Shown here piece after piece: positions 1 through 11,178 of a stretch of 64,000 nucleotides of DNA. The notes below the pieces were generated by a model. The model saw only the letters and a list, made by a program, of their open reading frames with translations. It did no database searches and was not told the origin of the DNA. Each line of letters starts with the position of its first letter. The first letter of the stretch is position 1. This stretch comes from Turritopsis dohrnii (taxonomy: Eukaryota; Cnidaria; Hydrozoa; Anthoathecata; Oceaniidae): contig BQMF02000019.1 in NCBI GenBank assembly GCA_027922465.2, positions 1 through 64,000 of the forward strand, read 5' to 3'. A program made the translations under genes and the position numbers.

Positions 1-92
1 TGTTGTGGGGTTTGCATGATAAGAAAGTTTTAGATAAAATAACCCTGTATTTTTCAATTGTTATAATTCCATTCTTGCCGTTTCCTTTTCAG

Positions 93-244
93 GTTCCGAT
101 TCCTATAATACAATCTTGTCACTGATAGGGTCTGCGGCAGCAGTCGATGCACTGCTTGGTCGATGTACCACAACTGAAAAAATTAAAAACTATACCACCA
201 ATAATACAATTGGTTATAATAACTCTGTCAATACTTTTATTTGA
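93..244 (+). CDS. possible last coding exon of an upstream gene
   Basis: A pyrimidine-rich tract ending in CAG (83-92) is followed by an open frame beginning SDSYNTILSLIGSAAA (first codon split) and ending at TGA 242-244. It encodes about 50 residues, the first half short and hydrophobic, the second half Asn/Thr rich. It stops about 60 bp before the Helentron boundary, so it could be the last exon of a gene lying outside the window. I do not recognise the protein, and a chance acceptor plus a chance open frame is quite possible. Confidence 0.25.
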
Positions 245-304
245 AAAAAAATTACTTCGTTACTGATATGTCAGTTTTGAAAGCCAAACAAGGGTCTTTT
301 CATC

Positions 305-318
305 AAGGACATCAAATG
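305..318 (+). repeat. left subterminal inverted repeat of the Helentron
   Basis: AAGGACATCAAATG, exactly complementary to 6675-6688. Short inverted repeats near both ends are a described feature of Helentrons and mark the left boundary here. Confidence 0.75.
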
Positions 319-536
319 TTTGGTGAATCTGCTGGTCAACAGTGCACATGATGTTCTCTAATGTCAGTTGCATTTACTCATGTGAAAACCCGGGGCATTA
401 GACATTAGATTTTATTATTAAAATGGGGGATGAAATCTAGAAGTCCCTCAATCAAAATACCTATCTGATGATAGCTGAACTTCCAAAAACTTTATCTCTA
501 TTTATTTACGAATGTTTACCCAGGATAGCCTCTTCA

Positions 537-800
537 GTTCCTTGAGGTACTGTTATCAATGAGGGTCCTGCGAAGGAGGTCCTAGAGCATTTACAGCCCC
601 CGTTTGGGCTACGGAAGCTGTAATGACAGAAACCGCTCAACTAGACAACCACCCTAGACATCATTCCTACTCTCTTGCTGAGTGCTAAGCAGAGAGGAGT
701 GATTCACACTGTTATAGTCGCTGGCATGACTCGGTCGGGGATTGAAGCCGCGACCTCCCGAACAGGAAGCGAGCACTCTACCGCAAGGCTACCAATTCGT
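537..800 (-). mobile_element. tRNA-derived SINE
   Basis: Read on the minus strand, about 797-735 resembles a tRNA gene with internal Pol III promoter boxes: an A-box-like stretch containing TTGCGGTAGAGTGC and a B-box-like stretch GGTCGCGGCTTCAATCC. There is no intact cloverleaf or CCA-compatible end. The body extends to about 537 through a GC-richer, non-coding segment unlike its surroundings. It lies inside the Helentron between the left inverted repeat and the coding region. A tRNA pseudogene is the alternative. Confidence 0.6.
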
Positions 801-862
801 CTATTGATATTTGTTATGCTGATGAAAAGATTGGTTTCATAAATGGCACCAGCAAAACTGGT

Positions 863-3667
863 GTGCTATTTGAGCAAAATATCCCTTCTTATTGTAATGG
901 AGTACTGATCTTACTGAAAGGCATATGCTTCAGCGTATTGTGGACTCAAAAATGCTACTTTCTATTTGATTCCCATAGTAGAAATGCTCAAGGGAGGTCA
1001 TGTTCAAATGGTTTTTCAATTTTGATAAAATTTAAGACTAAGAATTCACTAGAGATGTTTGTTATTGAAAACTACTTACAAAGAAATGATGAAAATGTAC
1101 AGTTTGAAATTCATTATCTCACAGTATCTAAAATGGACCCCTCAGCGAGTCTATATGCAAATTATCGAAAGTTAAGAAAGAATACTATTGAGAAAGGAAG
1201 CTGTCGAGAAAGAAAGTCTACGAATTTAGAAAAACAAAAGTGTAGAATGCGAAAATCAACAGACATTGAAAAAAAAAAGTGTCGACAAAGAAAAGCAACA
1301 GACATTGAAAAAGAAAAGTGTTGACAAAGAAAAGCAACTGACATTGAAAAAGAAAAGTGTCGACAAAGAAAAGCAACTGACATTGCAAAAGAAAAGTGTC
1401 GACAAAGAAATGCAACTGACATTGCAAAGGAAAAGTATCGTAAACGCAAGGCAACTCAAGATGCTAAGGACAAAAGCTGTAAAAGAAAGCGAAATGCCAA
1501 ACACTTTATATCAGATCGTATTTCGGTCTTTAAAAGAGCAATACAAGAAAGGCCTTAATTTATTTGTGTTGTTTGCAACCGCTGCTTATATAAAAGAACA
1601 GTGAAGAATTTTGATGAAACTTTATATGAATTTGAGTTCCATCATTTATTCACATTTGTTGAAAGTTTTGATGGCAGTCACTACATTTGTTTTACATGTG
1701 ACAAATATCTTAAAAAGAAACAAGTTCCATGTCAGGTTGTTAAAAATAGATTGGAGCTTGATGAAATTCCAAAAGAAATTTTGTGTCTCAATCACCTTGA
1801 GAAAATTTTAATTGCCAAACGTATGTTATTTAAGAAAATTGTAGTCATACATGGTAAAGGTGAACAACCAAAGATCAAAGGTGCTATTTGTAATGTCCCT
1901 GTATGTGCTGATACAGTCAGTGAGTGTCTTCCACTCCCAGATAACATCAATGGTGTGATACCAGTGAAACTTAAGCGAAAACTTGCATTCAAAGGCCATA
2001 TTCATTTTGAAGATGTTGACCCTGAGCGTGTGAAAAGTGCACTACAGTATTTGAAGACCAACAATCCATTCTACTCAAATATTTTAATAAGGATTGATAA
2101 CATAAACAAAGAATTGTTATTGTTAACAGATATTGATGCAATTGTAGAGCAAGATGTATTTCCTATTGATATTGAAGATTCGGAAGAGGAAAATCCCCTG
2201 AATAATGATCGAATAAATAGTGATGAAATGGTTATTATTCCTAATATTTACAGTGAGAATGAAAACCTTTTGAATATTGCACCAGGAGAAAACAAAATAC
2301 CGGAATCATTTTTTAATGATGATTTTTGTGAAGAGCAAGCGTTCCCTTATCTACTACCTAAAGGAAAATTTGGGTAAAAAGTTCTTAGATCTGTTCAATT
2401 GTCTCCAGTGAAATATTTTAACCAGCGGCTGCTTAATTACTCACAAAGATTCTCCTCCAATGCAGATTTTATATTTTTCGGACACTACGTTGATCAACAG
2501 ATAAATCTTTACAATCAAATGAATATCGCCACATCCAAAGTTAGTGGAACCTTAAATACTGGACAGTTACAAAATAACTATAAAGAGACAATTCGTTCTT
2601 TTATTTCAGAAGACAAAGGTTTCACATTCATGAAATCTGTCAAAGGCACCCCTGCATACTGGAAGAACTTCTTATATGTTGTATTAGCAATGGTTAAACA
2701 GCTAGGTCTACCTACATTTTTTGTCACTTTATCATGTGCTGATTTGAAATGGGCTGAATTGATATCAATTATTGATAAACTAAATTGTCTTGTTACACAC
2801 GGGGAATTGAACTACTTTGAAAAATGCAAAAGATTAAATGCCAACCCTGTTCTTACTGCCAGGCATTTTCAATTTCGAGTGGAAACCTTCTTCAAAGTAA
2901 TTATTTTGCATAAAGACGGTCCATTAGGAAAAGTAGAATTTTACGTCATTAAAGTAGAATTTCAATTTCGAGGCTCCCCACATGTTCATTCATTTGTTTG
3001 GGTGAAAGATCCACCTGTACTGACACTTGAGACTAAAGATACGTATTTAGAATTCATCGATTCTATTGTCAGGGCAGATTTGCCCGATGAGCTAAATGAA
3101 CCTCATTTATATGAACTAGTTAGTCAATATCAAATTCATAAGCACTCAAAATCCTGTCGAAAGTATAAGAATGTTCCATGCAGATTTCATTATGGCCGAT
3201 TTTTAACTGATAGAACAATTTGTGTTGAATCGTTAGAGGGATCATTACCTGACACTGATAAATTCGGAATCTTATCGGAGCGAGCAAAGATTTTGAAAAA
3301 AGTGAAAAATTACATTGATGAATATTTAGACCCTCACAAACATTCCTATGTAAGTCACTTATCCATTTCAGAAATTTTGAATTCCCTTGACATAAATGAA
3401 GAAGATTATTATCGCATGCTTTCCATTTCTTCTGGGGAAGATTTTGAAATTCACTTACGGCGACCACCAAACTCTTGCTTTGTTAATAATTATTTTGCGA
3501 TGGGATTAGAGGCGTGGGAAGCTAATATGGATATCCAACCAGTTTTTAACTATTACAAGGCTGTTTCGTATATGTGCTCCTATTTTTCAAAAGCTGAAAC
3601 GGATTCATCTGTTGCAATGAAAAAGGCAGCAGAAGAAAGCGAAAACTTGAATTTTAAAATAAAATAA
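863..3667 (+). pseudogene. Helentron Rep (HUH endonuclease) region, with in-frame stops
   Basis: One reading frame runs the whole length but is interrupted by TGA at 1322, TAA near 1557 and TAA at 2375; the frame continues in register after each. The N-terminal part has about five to six copies of a 39-bp unit encoding a Lys/Arg-rich motif (RQRKATDIEKEKC type), then a CVVCNRC cysteine cluster near 1570. The Rep core follows from about 2399: SPVKYFNQRLLNYSQRF, then the HUH-type motif PHVHSF near 2980, and closely spaced tyrosines in YKAVSYMCSYFSK near 3555-3590, the position of the catalytic Tyr residues in Helitron Reps. The frame ends at 3667 and the helicase continues in another frame, so one frameshift separates them. 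A dead copy of the catalytic transposase. Confidence 0.8.
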
Positions 3668-3668
3668 A

Positions 3669-6662
3669 ATGAAGAAATTAGCTATTGCATTTTTATCTCA
3701 CAGACAATGTTCTTTGCAAGAGGCAGTTTACCAACTTATGCCGGAGTTATGGTTGAGAAAAACATTTCCTGTGGTTACCTTTGCAAATAGTAATTTGCCT
3801 GACAAAAGATATAGAATTTGCAAAAGTGAACAAGAGCTAAGTGAGCTACCAGAAGATAGCACAAACATATTCAAACGTAACAATTTAGACCGTTACATGG
3901 AAAGACCAGATAAGAACTTCAAAGGTGGTAAATACGGTGTTCTCGATACTATTTGCTATGCTGAATTTTTAGCTTTTTATGTATTAGACACAAAACCCAT
4001 GTTTGATGAAAATGATTCTCAACCAGAAGTACTTCATGATGATTCCGGTGAAGTACCATGCAATTACCCAAAATCGATACCGCTCATGTCATCCAAAGAG
4101 AAAATGAAATGTCGTGGTATTAGAAAAGTTATTAGGTATCATACTCCAAACCGTGTTACTCAGCCTGAAGCATATGCCCACCACTTACTACTTTTATTTT
4201 ACCCCTTTCGTAATGAAAGTGAGCTTCTATGTTGTGAAACTAAGACCTACACTGCTAAGCTAAATCAGACACACGTTTCAGAGATTGTAAACCAAAAAAA
4301 ACTCCGGTATGAACCTTGGGGTGACCTAGTTGATGCAGTTTTAATAAATCATACTTTAAGACCAAGAACTGATGCATTTGCTGAACAAGAAAATGATGAT
4401 CTCTTAGTTGAAAATGCATCTGTTGAAGAAGAAGATGAAACTAATTCAGATGAAATCATAGATTTTCAGATCCAAAATGATAGCTATCCTAGTAATTTGA
4501 ATTCATCTAACGCAGGGCTTGACACGACAACTGACGAAGAAATCAACCATTTAATTTCAACGCTTAATAATAAACAGCAAGAAGTTTTTAATATTGTTAA
4601 TTCATGGGCCAGACGCAAAGTAGTATGTAATTTCTGTAAAGATATCAATGAGGTAGAACCCTTGCAGTTGTTTATAACTGGTGGTGCTGGTACTGGTAAA
4701 TCACATCTAATAAAAACTGTAGCTGCAATGCTTATGAAAACTTTGAACTACCGTTCATTGAATCCAGAAAAACCTAAAGTTTTGATGCTAGCACCAACAG
4801 GAGTTGCTGCCGTTCAAATAGCTGGAAATACAATTCATTCTGCACTTGGAATACCTGTTGATTGTAGAGGCTTACAAGTTCCAAAACTTCCAGATAAAAA
4901 AAGATGCTCATTGCGGCTGAAATTAGAGGAGCTTAAGGTAATAACTATAGATGAAATATCTATGGTAGCCAATAAACTATTATTACATATTCATCAGAGG
5001 TTATTAGATATTTTTGGCTACTCTGGAAATTCCATGAAACCTTTTGCTGGCCTAACAATTATTGTTGTTGGAGATTTGTATCAGCTCCCGCCTGTGATAC
5101 AGCGTCCTGTGTTCGCTGATTATCACAATGAAATGTATAACATCTATCATCTGTGGAGGGTGTTCAAAATGTGTGAGCTTATAGAAGTAATGCGCCAACG
5201 TGGGGATAACACTCTTATTGACCTTTTGAACAATGTTCGGATAGGATGGATCACTTCCGACGATGAAGAAATCTTGCAATCAAGATTCATATCAAAAGAA
5301 AATGAGAACTACCCTAATGAAGCCCTTCATATATTTGCTGAAAATGAACCAGCCAGGCAACATAATCATGTAATGCTAGTGCAACTTGACTATACTCTTT
5401 TAACTGTACAAGCTGTAGACCAAGTTCCTAAGGGGGTTCCAAGTCACATATATGACCGAATATTGACTCTAAATCAAAGTCAAACGAATGGCCTAAGTTT
5501 CGAATTGAAAATTAAAGTTGGTGCAAGAGTGATGTTAACATCGAATTTAGATGTTTGTGATAAATTGATCAATAGCCAAATTGGTGCAATTAAGCACATC
5601 ACGAGAGAAAACAATTCTGTAAAAACAATATACATAAAATTTGATGATTTAAAGGCTGGTCATTTAAAAAAGATTGCCGATGCCTTTGCTAGACAAATCG
5701 ATGCAGTTCCTATTGAACGTATAACAACGGAAATAAAAAGCAGCCCTAAAAAAGAAGCATCACCAGTAGTAAAGAGGACATAATTCCCTCTAGCTTTAAT
5801 ATGGGCATGCACAGTGCACCAGGTCCAAGGATTAAGTTTGAACCAAGTTGTAATCAGTTTTGATTTACTAAAACAAAAGGCATTTAACCATGGTCAAATT
5901 TACGTTGCTCTTAGTCGAGTTACTTCCTTAGAAGGGTTATTTTTAACTGGGGAATTTAAAAGATCAGCAATATCAGCTGACCCACGAACTAGTAGAGAAT
6001 ATGAGTATTTAAGGGAGGATCAAGACCTTGGAAGGGAACTTGGTAACACTGATGATGATTCATTATCGTTAATTATATGTAACGTAAGGTCACTCAGAAA
6101 ACATCTAGGTGACATAAAGGCAGATGTACATTTTATGAAAAGTGATATAATGCTTTTAACTGAAACCCAAATGACAAATGATGATAAAGTCTTATTAGAA
6201 GGATATACAGGATTGCATAACAACAGCCCCCACAAATATTCAAGTCTGGCTTGTCTTTTTGGTTGTGACCTCGGAATAATTGAAGAGTTTCGTTGCGAAG
6301 GACTTTCTTTTTATCGGTTCTTTTTAGAAAATCAGAGTTTTAAAATATTGCTTCTGTACAGGAGAAATGACACGGCTATGTCAACTTTTCGCGAACTTTT
6401 GGAATATGTGACTGCAGCTTATGAAATAGACATTCTAACTGGAGACTTCAATGTCAATCCAAATGACCATATAAGATCAATATTAGAAGACTACGATCAA
6501 CTCGTATTAGAACCAACACATATAGGTGGCGCTATACTTGATCATCTGTACATCAAAAAAGCTTTCGTCCTAAATTATAATATTGCCGTTTCTGTTCACC
6601 ACGTTCATTTTTCTGACCATGCTTCCATCAAAGTTTCCCTGGAGAAAGTAATCAAAGAATGA
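3669..6662 (+). pseudogene. Helentron PIF1-type helicase plus EEP endonuclease domain, one in-frame stop
   Basis: The first residues (SLQEAVYQLMPELWLRK) are the usual link between Helitron Rep and helicase. Walker A is GGAGTGKS near 4680, Walker B IDEISM near 4950, and a GDLYQLPPV motif follows near 5070, all typical of PIF1 helicases. TAA at 5781-5783 interrupts the frame just before the motif HQVQGLSLNQVV; the same frame goes on with VALSRVTSLEGL (helicase motif VI). From about 6055 an endonuclease/exonuclease/phosphatase domain follows with LTGDFNVNP near 6440 and FSDHASIKV near 6610, matching the GDFN and SDH signatures. That domain distinguishes Helentrons from canonical Helitrons. The helicase would unwind DNA during rolling-circle transfer; the role of the endonuclease is not established. 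Confidence 0.8.
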
Positions 6663-6674
6663 CTCTCTGAAAGT

Positions 6675-6714
6675 CATTTGATGTCCTTCCATCGTAATGG
6701 AAGGATTTTTTTTT
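6675..6714 (+). repeat. 3' terminus of the Helentron: inverted repeat, hairpin and T run
   Basis: The right inverted repeat (6675-6688) overlaps a perfect 9-bp stem, TCCTTCCAT (684-692) and ATGGAAGGA (697-705), with loop CGTA, followed directly by eight or more T. A short hairpin just inside the 3' end is the terminator signal of rolling-circle transposons. Confidence 0.75.
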
Positions 6715-6762
6715 GTGTGTGGAAGTGGGACTTGGAGGTTGTGCTTTGGTACGATTAATCTA

Positions 6763-6884
6763 CATTATCTGCCCTTTTTACACAGGCTAACAGCATTAAC
6801 TTTCATGACGCAGCGTTGATCTTATGACTGAGAACTTTTGAACAATTGCGCTAGTAAGAGCCAGCGTGAAAAGGGCCAATAAGG
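6763..6884. mobile_element. small TA-flanked MITE, degenerate relative of the 18.45-kb element
   Basis: The left end CATTATCTGCCCTTTTTAC and the right end, complementary to CCTTATTGGCCCTTTTCAC, form imperfect terminal inverted repeats of about 25 bp, each bordered by TA. The ends closely match the 24-bp repeats of the element at 18452-19002, so the two belong to one family. No coding capacity. Confidence 0.55.
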
Positions 6885-6889
6885 TATAT

Positions 6890-8600
6890 ATTTTATAAAT
6901 ATTTTGTTATATATTTACTTACATTTATTTATTTATTTTAATATTGTAATGTACCTTTTTATATTCATTTTCATATGATAGGATATTGGAGACACTATTC
7001 TTCCGAACATTTACAATAAACAGTTGCCTTAATCCTTAAAGGTGTGTTAGTTTGATCGCCTAGTATTTTGTTAATGTTCACACCATAGCATAACCTCCTG
7101 TCAAAAAAATATTTCTGTTTGTGAATATTTTTACTTATTGTTGCTTCAATTTGAGCAAAACAGTTATTAACAGTGATACATTATAAATTTAGTTTATTAA
7201 AAATAATTATTGATGAATGAATTATGCAATTTTATGATTTTTTACACTATGTTCCTTTTTGATGTTCTGCATTCCGATTACTTCCTTTGACAATGTATAA
7301 GTTTAGCCTTTTTTCCTAATGTTTCCCAAAATAGCAGTTTTTAAAGAGAAGCCTCAAATTTTTAATACTTGAATGTTATTGTGTGGTAATAATTTCAATA
7401 ATAATTGAATTAATTTAATAACTTGTATATACCAAAATGTATTTTTATTTTATTCACGTTTTCCAAGCTGTATGTTCTTTTACAAACTGAAGAAAATATT
7501 CTTAGTGTATTAAACGGACGACAAAAATGTTGAAAAAAACTTTATGCATTATGGACATAATGTACATATATCGCATCAACGATCGACAGCTAATGACTTT
7601 GAAATTTGAATGCAGAGAAATCAAAAATCCATTTGTTGCATTTCATGATAGTTCACACCTGTTCAAATCGTCGTTTTGGAAAACGAAATTGAAAGCATTC
7701 CAAATACCAAGATATTGCATTGAGCTGGAGTTTGAGCTGAAAATCATGTTGATCAATTAGTATAACCCCTATGAACACTTGTTCAGCTGATATACGTGAC
7801 GAATCCATAACTCACAATTATTGCAGCAAATTAAAACTATGAAAACTTCTAGCATGTAAGCCCCTAATAATAATTGTCACTTTTGGATTGATGAAACTGG
7901 TCTGGTTTTGTCAAAAATGTAATATTGATGTCTTCTTTAGGCTGATCAATATGGTCGGTTTTCATATCGTTCGACGAATGGAATTCATATGAAAATTGTT
8001 TTGATATCGCTGAAAGAAGATTTATAACTGTTACGTTACTTATGGCGTTATATAACATGAGAAAGAGTAAAAGCATGTTGATATCGTTTCATTAATCCCA
8101 AATGTGGACGACAAGTAAAGATAGATGAAGTGCAATACATATTATCAACATTACCTCGAATTATCTCAGTGACATTGCAGTCTTTTCGTTCTGGTGAAAA
8201 CTGGTTTAATAAAATATTGAATGAGAAATATTTTGCTGTGTTAACAAGTTAAAGAAATAACACAAACTGTTTATTTGTAAAATGCTTTCCACTTATTATT
8301 GCCCCATTTTTCTATGATCTTCAACTACTAAACACTTAATAGGGACCCTTCTAAGCAAATCCTAGCAGAAGAAGTTAAAATCTTGTCGGAAACAATTTCA
8401 TCAGTTTCCTCCGTCGAAAATGTTGCCATATGGCTCTATTCTAAATGTTATTATGGTTGCAGCTAAAGCGAATATTAAAAACGTTCTTTTGCTGCTACCG
8501 TTTTGCGCCATCTGGCTCTTGTTCCTATTAGTTCATCAGCCAAAAAAAGTCACGTTCGATTGGTGTTGTAATGTATTTGCTTCGAACTCACGTCGCACAC
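6890..8600. other. intergenic AT-rich sequence, no gene seen
   Basis: Long A/T-rich sequence with only short open frames lacking codon bias, splice signals or recognisable domains. The stretch around 8490 (CTGCTACCGTTTTGCGCC) recurs in similar form near 48320, so part of it is a dispersed repeat. Otherwise I see nothing. Confidence 0.5.
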
Positions 8601-8627
8601 AAAAAAAGAAAAAATTTCGCTCACAGC

Positions 8628-8705
8628 TCAATCTACCATTTTGCGTGACTTACAAACAAACAAACAAACAAACAGACAGACAGAGAATCGGCTATTAATG
8701 TATAG
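8628..8705 (+). repeat. dispersed repeat end with (CAAA)n tract, copy 1
   Basis: CTCAATCTACCATTTTGCG is followed by GTGACTTACAAACAAAC repeats, GACAGA repeats and GAATCGGCTATTAATGTATAG. The same arrangement recurs at about 9867-9945 in the same orientation. Sequence after the tandem tract is conserved in both copies, so the tract is internal to the repeat rather than a simple tail. The adjoining stretch 8705-8790 (ACTTAATTTGGCACAATTTAGAC) recurs near 59323. Confidence 0.6.
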
Positions 8706-9149
8706 ATTTAGTGTGGACTTAATTTGGCACAATTTAGACTTCTTGGTCAAAATTCAGCTTATTTTTAGGCTAATTTGGAGTTTTTTTTAGAAAAATGGAA
8801 TTTGGTGCAGAGTTAATTTGTTGCCGCTTCTAAAACATTAAATTTGGCATGGATTTAATTTGGCAATTTTGCACCAATTGCACCAAATTGTTTCTGCACC
8901 AAACTTTCTTCATTTAATATACCGTTACTTGTTTTTTTACATATTTTAAAATGTCCGGAGTAGTGTTATCAAAATTCGATGAGCATTTTGTTACATTTTC
9001 TTTAAGAATGAGAATAAAAGGATAAATTCTTGGAAATGTTATGAGTTCCATTTACGATGGTCATTCCAATGTATCCTCGCCAGCCAAAATCTCATACTAC
9101 ATCAATTTCCCGTGTAGATTCTGTAGAAGGCTTGTCTGCTGTCCGAGGA

Positions 9150-9463
9150 AAAATAGTTCATGTATGGAAGAAGAAATAAAGCCAGATAGCCTGAGACAGA
9201 CAATGATAGGGCGGGTTAATTTTGATGATGGAACTTTAACTTTGCATGGAATTGAAGATTACAGAAATGACATCAATCGTTGTTGCAGAATACTTATCAT
9301 TTGCGCTGCATCAAGTTATCATGTGTCACTTGCATGTCGACAAATCATTGAAGAGTTACTTGATTTACCTGTATTTGTGGAATTGTCAAGCAATGTTCTT
9401 GATCGAGATGTGCTGGTGTATAGAGATGATGTGTGCATACTCGTGAGCCAACCTGGGGAGAGA
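9150..9463 (+). pseudogene. GFPT: fragment of glutamine-fructose-6-phosphate transaminase (GFAT)
   Basis: The translation SSCMEEEIKPDSLRQTM followed by GRVNFDDGTLTLHGIEDY matches the GFAT linker and start of its first sugar-isomerase (SIS) domain; it continues with RCCRILIICAASSYHVSLACRQ and LDRDVLVYRDDVCILVSQ. In intact GFAT these segments read CGTSYH and SQSGET, sugar-phosphate-binding residues. Here they are CAASSYH and SQPGER, so key positions are changed. The fragment has no introns, lacks the glutaminase domain and the second SIS domain, and after SQPGE runs into unrelated T-rich sequence and a stop. A decayed partial retrocopy is likeliest; an isolated ancient exon is possible. The full enzyme makes glucosamine-6-phosphate in the hexosamine pathway. 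Confidence 0.7.
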
Positions 9464-9504
9464 AGCTCTAATTTTATTTTTTTTATTTTATTTGGTATTG
9501 TTTA

Positions 9505-9810
9505 ACGGGCTAGCCTCACTCAGTTGCTATTGCATCTGCTTTCCAGGAGGGGCCACGGCTTAGGTTGGAGGCTTCGAAGTATTTGACACTCTTATGAGTG
9601 ACACAAACCCAATCAAGGGCCTGTGCTCTTCTGGATGAGCTCCTGCAACACCCGATGCATCATCTACCCAATTTCCCTCACGTGGCATGGGTCGACCCGG
9701 CGCTATGGTACATTCACTCGCACAAGGTGAATCACCGCCAAAGGGAATTGAACCCCGACCTCACGTATGAATTAAGAGAGTGATAACCACTATACTACGG
9801 CGGCATTTTG
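9505..9810 (-). mobile_element. tRNA-derived SINE, different from the one at 0.5 kb
   Basis: On the minus strand from about 9804 the sequence begins GCCGCCGTAGTATAGTGG followed by TTATCACTCTC, an A box with a tRNA-like acceptor and D arm. It has a B box GAGGTCGGGGTTCAATTCCC and the acceptor complement TTTGGCGG. The anticodon arm is poorly paired, and about 200 bp of unrelated body follow, so it is a SINE head rather than a working tRNA gene. Confidence 0.6.
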
Positions 9811-9866
9811 TCAGCGCCTGCAATTATTGTAAGAAAAAGGATTCTCTAGAAATGGGCATAACACAA

Positions 9867-9945
9867 CTCAATCTACCATTTTGCGTGACTTACAAACAAA
9901 CAAACAAACAAACAAACAGACGGAGAATTGGCTATTAATATATAG
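9867..9945 (+). repeat. dispersed repeat end with (CAAA)n tract, copy 2
   Basis: Same sequence and orientation as 8628-8705, with a longer CAAA tract and a shorter GACA part. Together the copies bracket about 1.16 kb holding the GFAT fragment and a SINE. Confidence 0.6.
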
Positions 9946-9949
9946 AAAA

Positions 9950-11160
9950 AAACTCGCTTTTACCGTGCTAACCTAGTATATCTTCTTTATTTTACGCATG
10001 GTAATATGTCTATTATATATCTATTATATACTTCGCGCTAGTCTAGCCGTAAAACGAGAAATCGATGACATCTGTTTTCTCGATAATTCCCGACAAAATT
10101 AACAGACTTTTCTACTACAGAACAAAGTTGTGAAATCGAGGCAAGTACAATGGTGTGTGTGCCACCCGCTCTCTTGTTTTTCTTAGTTCTAAGTTGGCGC
10201 CAAAAACCATCCACGAAGAGTTTGTTATGGTTTCTTCTTAGTTCTGGTTGCTTTTGTGGTTTCTGTTCATGTCTATAACAGCATTTGGTATTTGATTCTT
10301 CAAATCTCCATAGTAATGTAGTTTAGAGATTTTAGGGAGCTTTGCTTAAAAGCCACTTACTTTTCAGTTTGATTATTTAATTTTGGTTTCGCTGGCAAGA
10401 TCTGGACTACATGACTTATAGATGATAGCTAGAGTATTAGGGCCTGCTACTTGATTATTTTGAATAGAAATGTTTTACTCAAGGTTTCTGATTAATTTTG
10501 TTGTATCACCAGAGTGTTTTGCTTTGTTAACGTATGAAAGCACAAAATGTCTGTTCTATGGACACATCTCAGCTGGAAAATAGATATCTGTTCTAGCATG
10601 GATTTCCATTGATTTTCATTTATTGCAGTTTGCTGTAACCACAGACATTCGTTTAACACCTTCACTTATATTTGTTTCTTTTCTTCTATTAGGCATGCGT
10701 AAATAATGACATAAAGATATACTTTTCTTGTCAATTAAAGATAAATATCAACTTCTATGACTATTCGCTGTTTTCGTCATTTTTCTTACTTTGTTGGGAT
10801 GGACACCGGCATTTGTTTAAAATGACTTCAAAAGTCATTACAATGTTATAACATTTTGATGTTGTTAATACAACGTAGATTAACGAAATTTAACGTTGTC
10901 CTGATGTAACTTTCTAACGTTATGCTAACGTAAGTATTTAACGTTATATTAATTAAAAAAAGACTTCCATTCTAAGCAACCACTAACGTTACCACAACGG
11001 AAACAATAACGTAACACTAACGTAAGTATAACGTTTGGTGCCTGCTGGGTTGTAGAGAATTTTCTAAAATAACATTACGGGGGAGCGACAATTTGTTAAT
11101 TTCGCACTGTGTTTAGCTTTGGAAAATCACTTTCTTCGTGACATCGATTTAACCATAGGG
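9950..11160. other. non-coding upstream region with an AACGTTA-rich stretch
   Basis: No gene was resolved. From about 10850 to 11045 the palindromic heptamer-like motif TAACGTTA and its halves (AACGTTA, CTAACGT, TAACGTAA) recur roughly ten times, on both strands. An ATG at 10150 opens a short hydrophobic frame (MVCVPPALLFFLVLS) that could be a signal-peptide exon of the downstream calcium-binding gene, but no convincing donor site follows it. Confidence 0.4.
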
Positions 11161-11178
11161 TAGTTTCTATGAACAAGC

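Larger units (their letters stand above)
300..6714 (+). mobile_element. Helentron (Helitron2-type rolling-circle transposon), decayed copy
   Basis: The segment contains, in order, a Cys-containing N-terminal region, a Rep (HUH endonuclease) domain, a PIF1-family helicase and an apurinic-type endonuclease (EEP) domain. That order is the known composition of Helentrons. The edges are marked by a perfect 14-bp inverted repeat, AAGGACATCAAATG at 305-318 and its complement at 6675-6688, followed at the 3' side by a 9-bp-stem hairpin and a T run. The coding region has several in-frame stops and at least one frameshift, so this copy is not autonomous. Exact insertion ends are inferred and could be off by a few tens of bases. 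Confidence 0.85.

Noticed and set aside
1266..1604. Open frame of repeated KKKSVDKEK units
   Set aside because: It is another frame of the 39-bp Helentron repeat. The Rep-like frame continues through the region in a different register.
9711..9804. Possible functional tRNA gene on the minus strand
   Set aside because: Promoter boxes are present but the anticodon arm does not pair and SINE body sequence follows.
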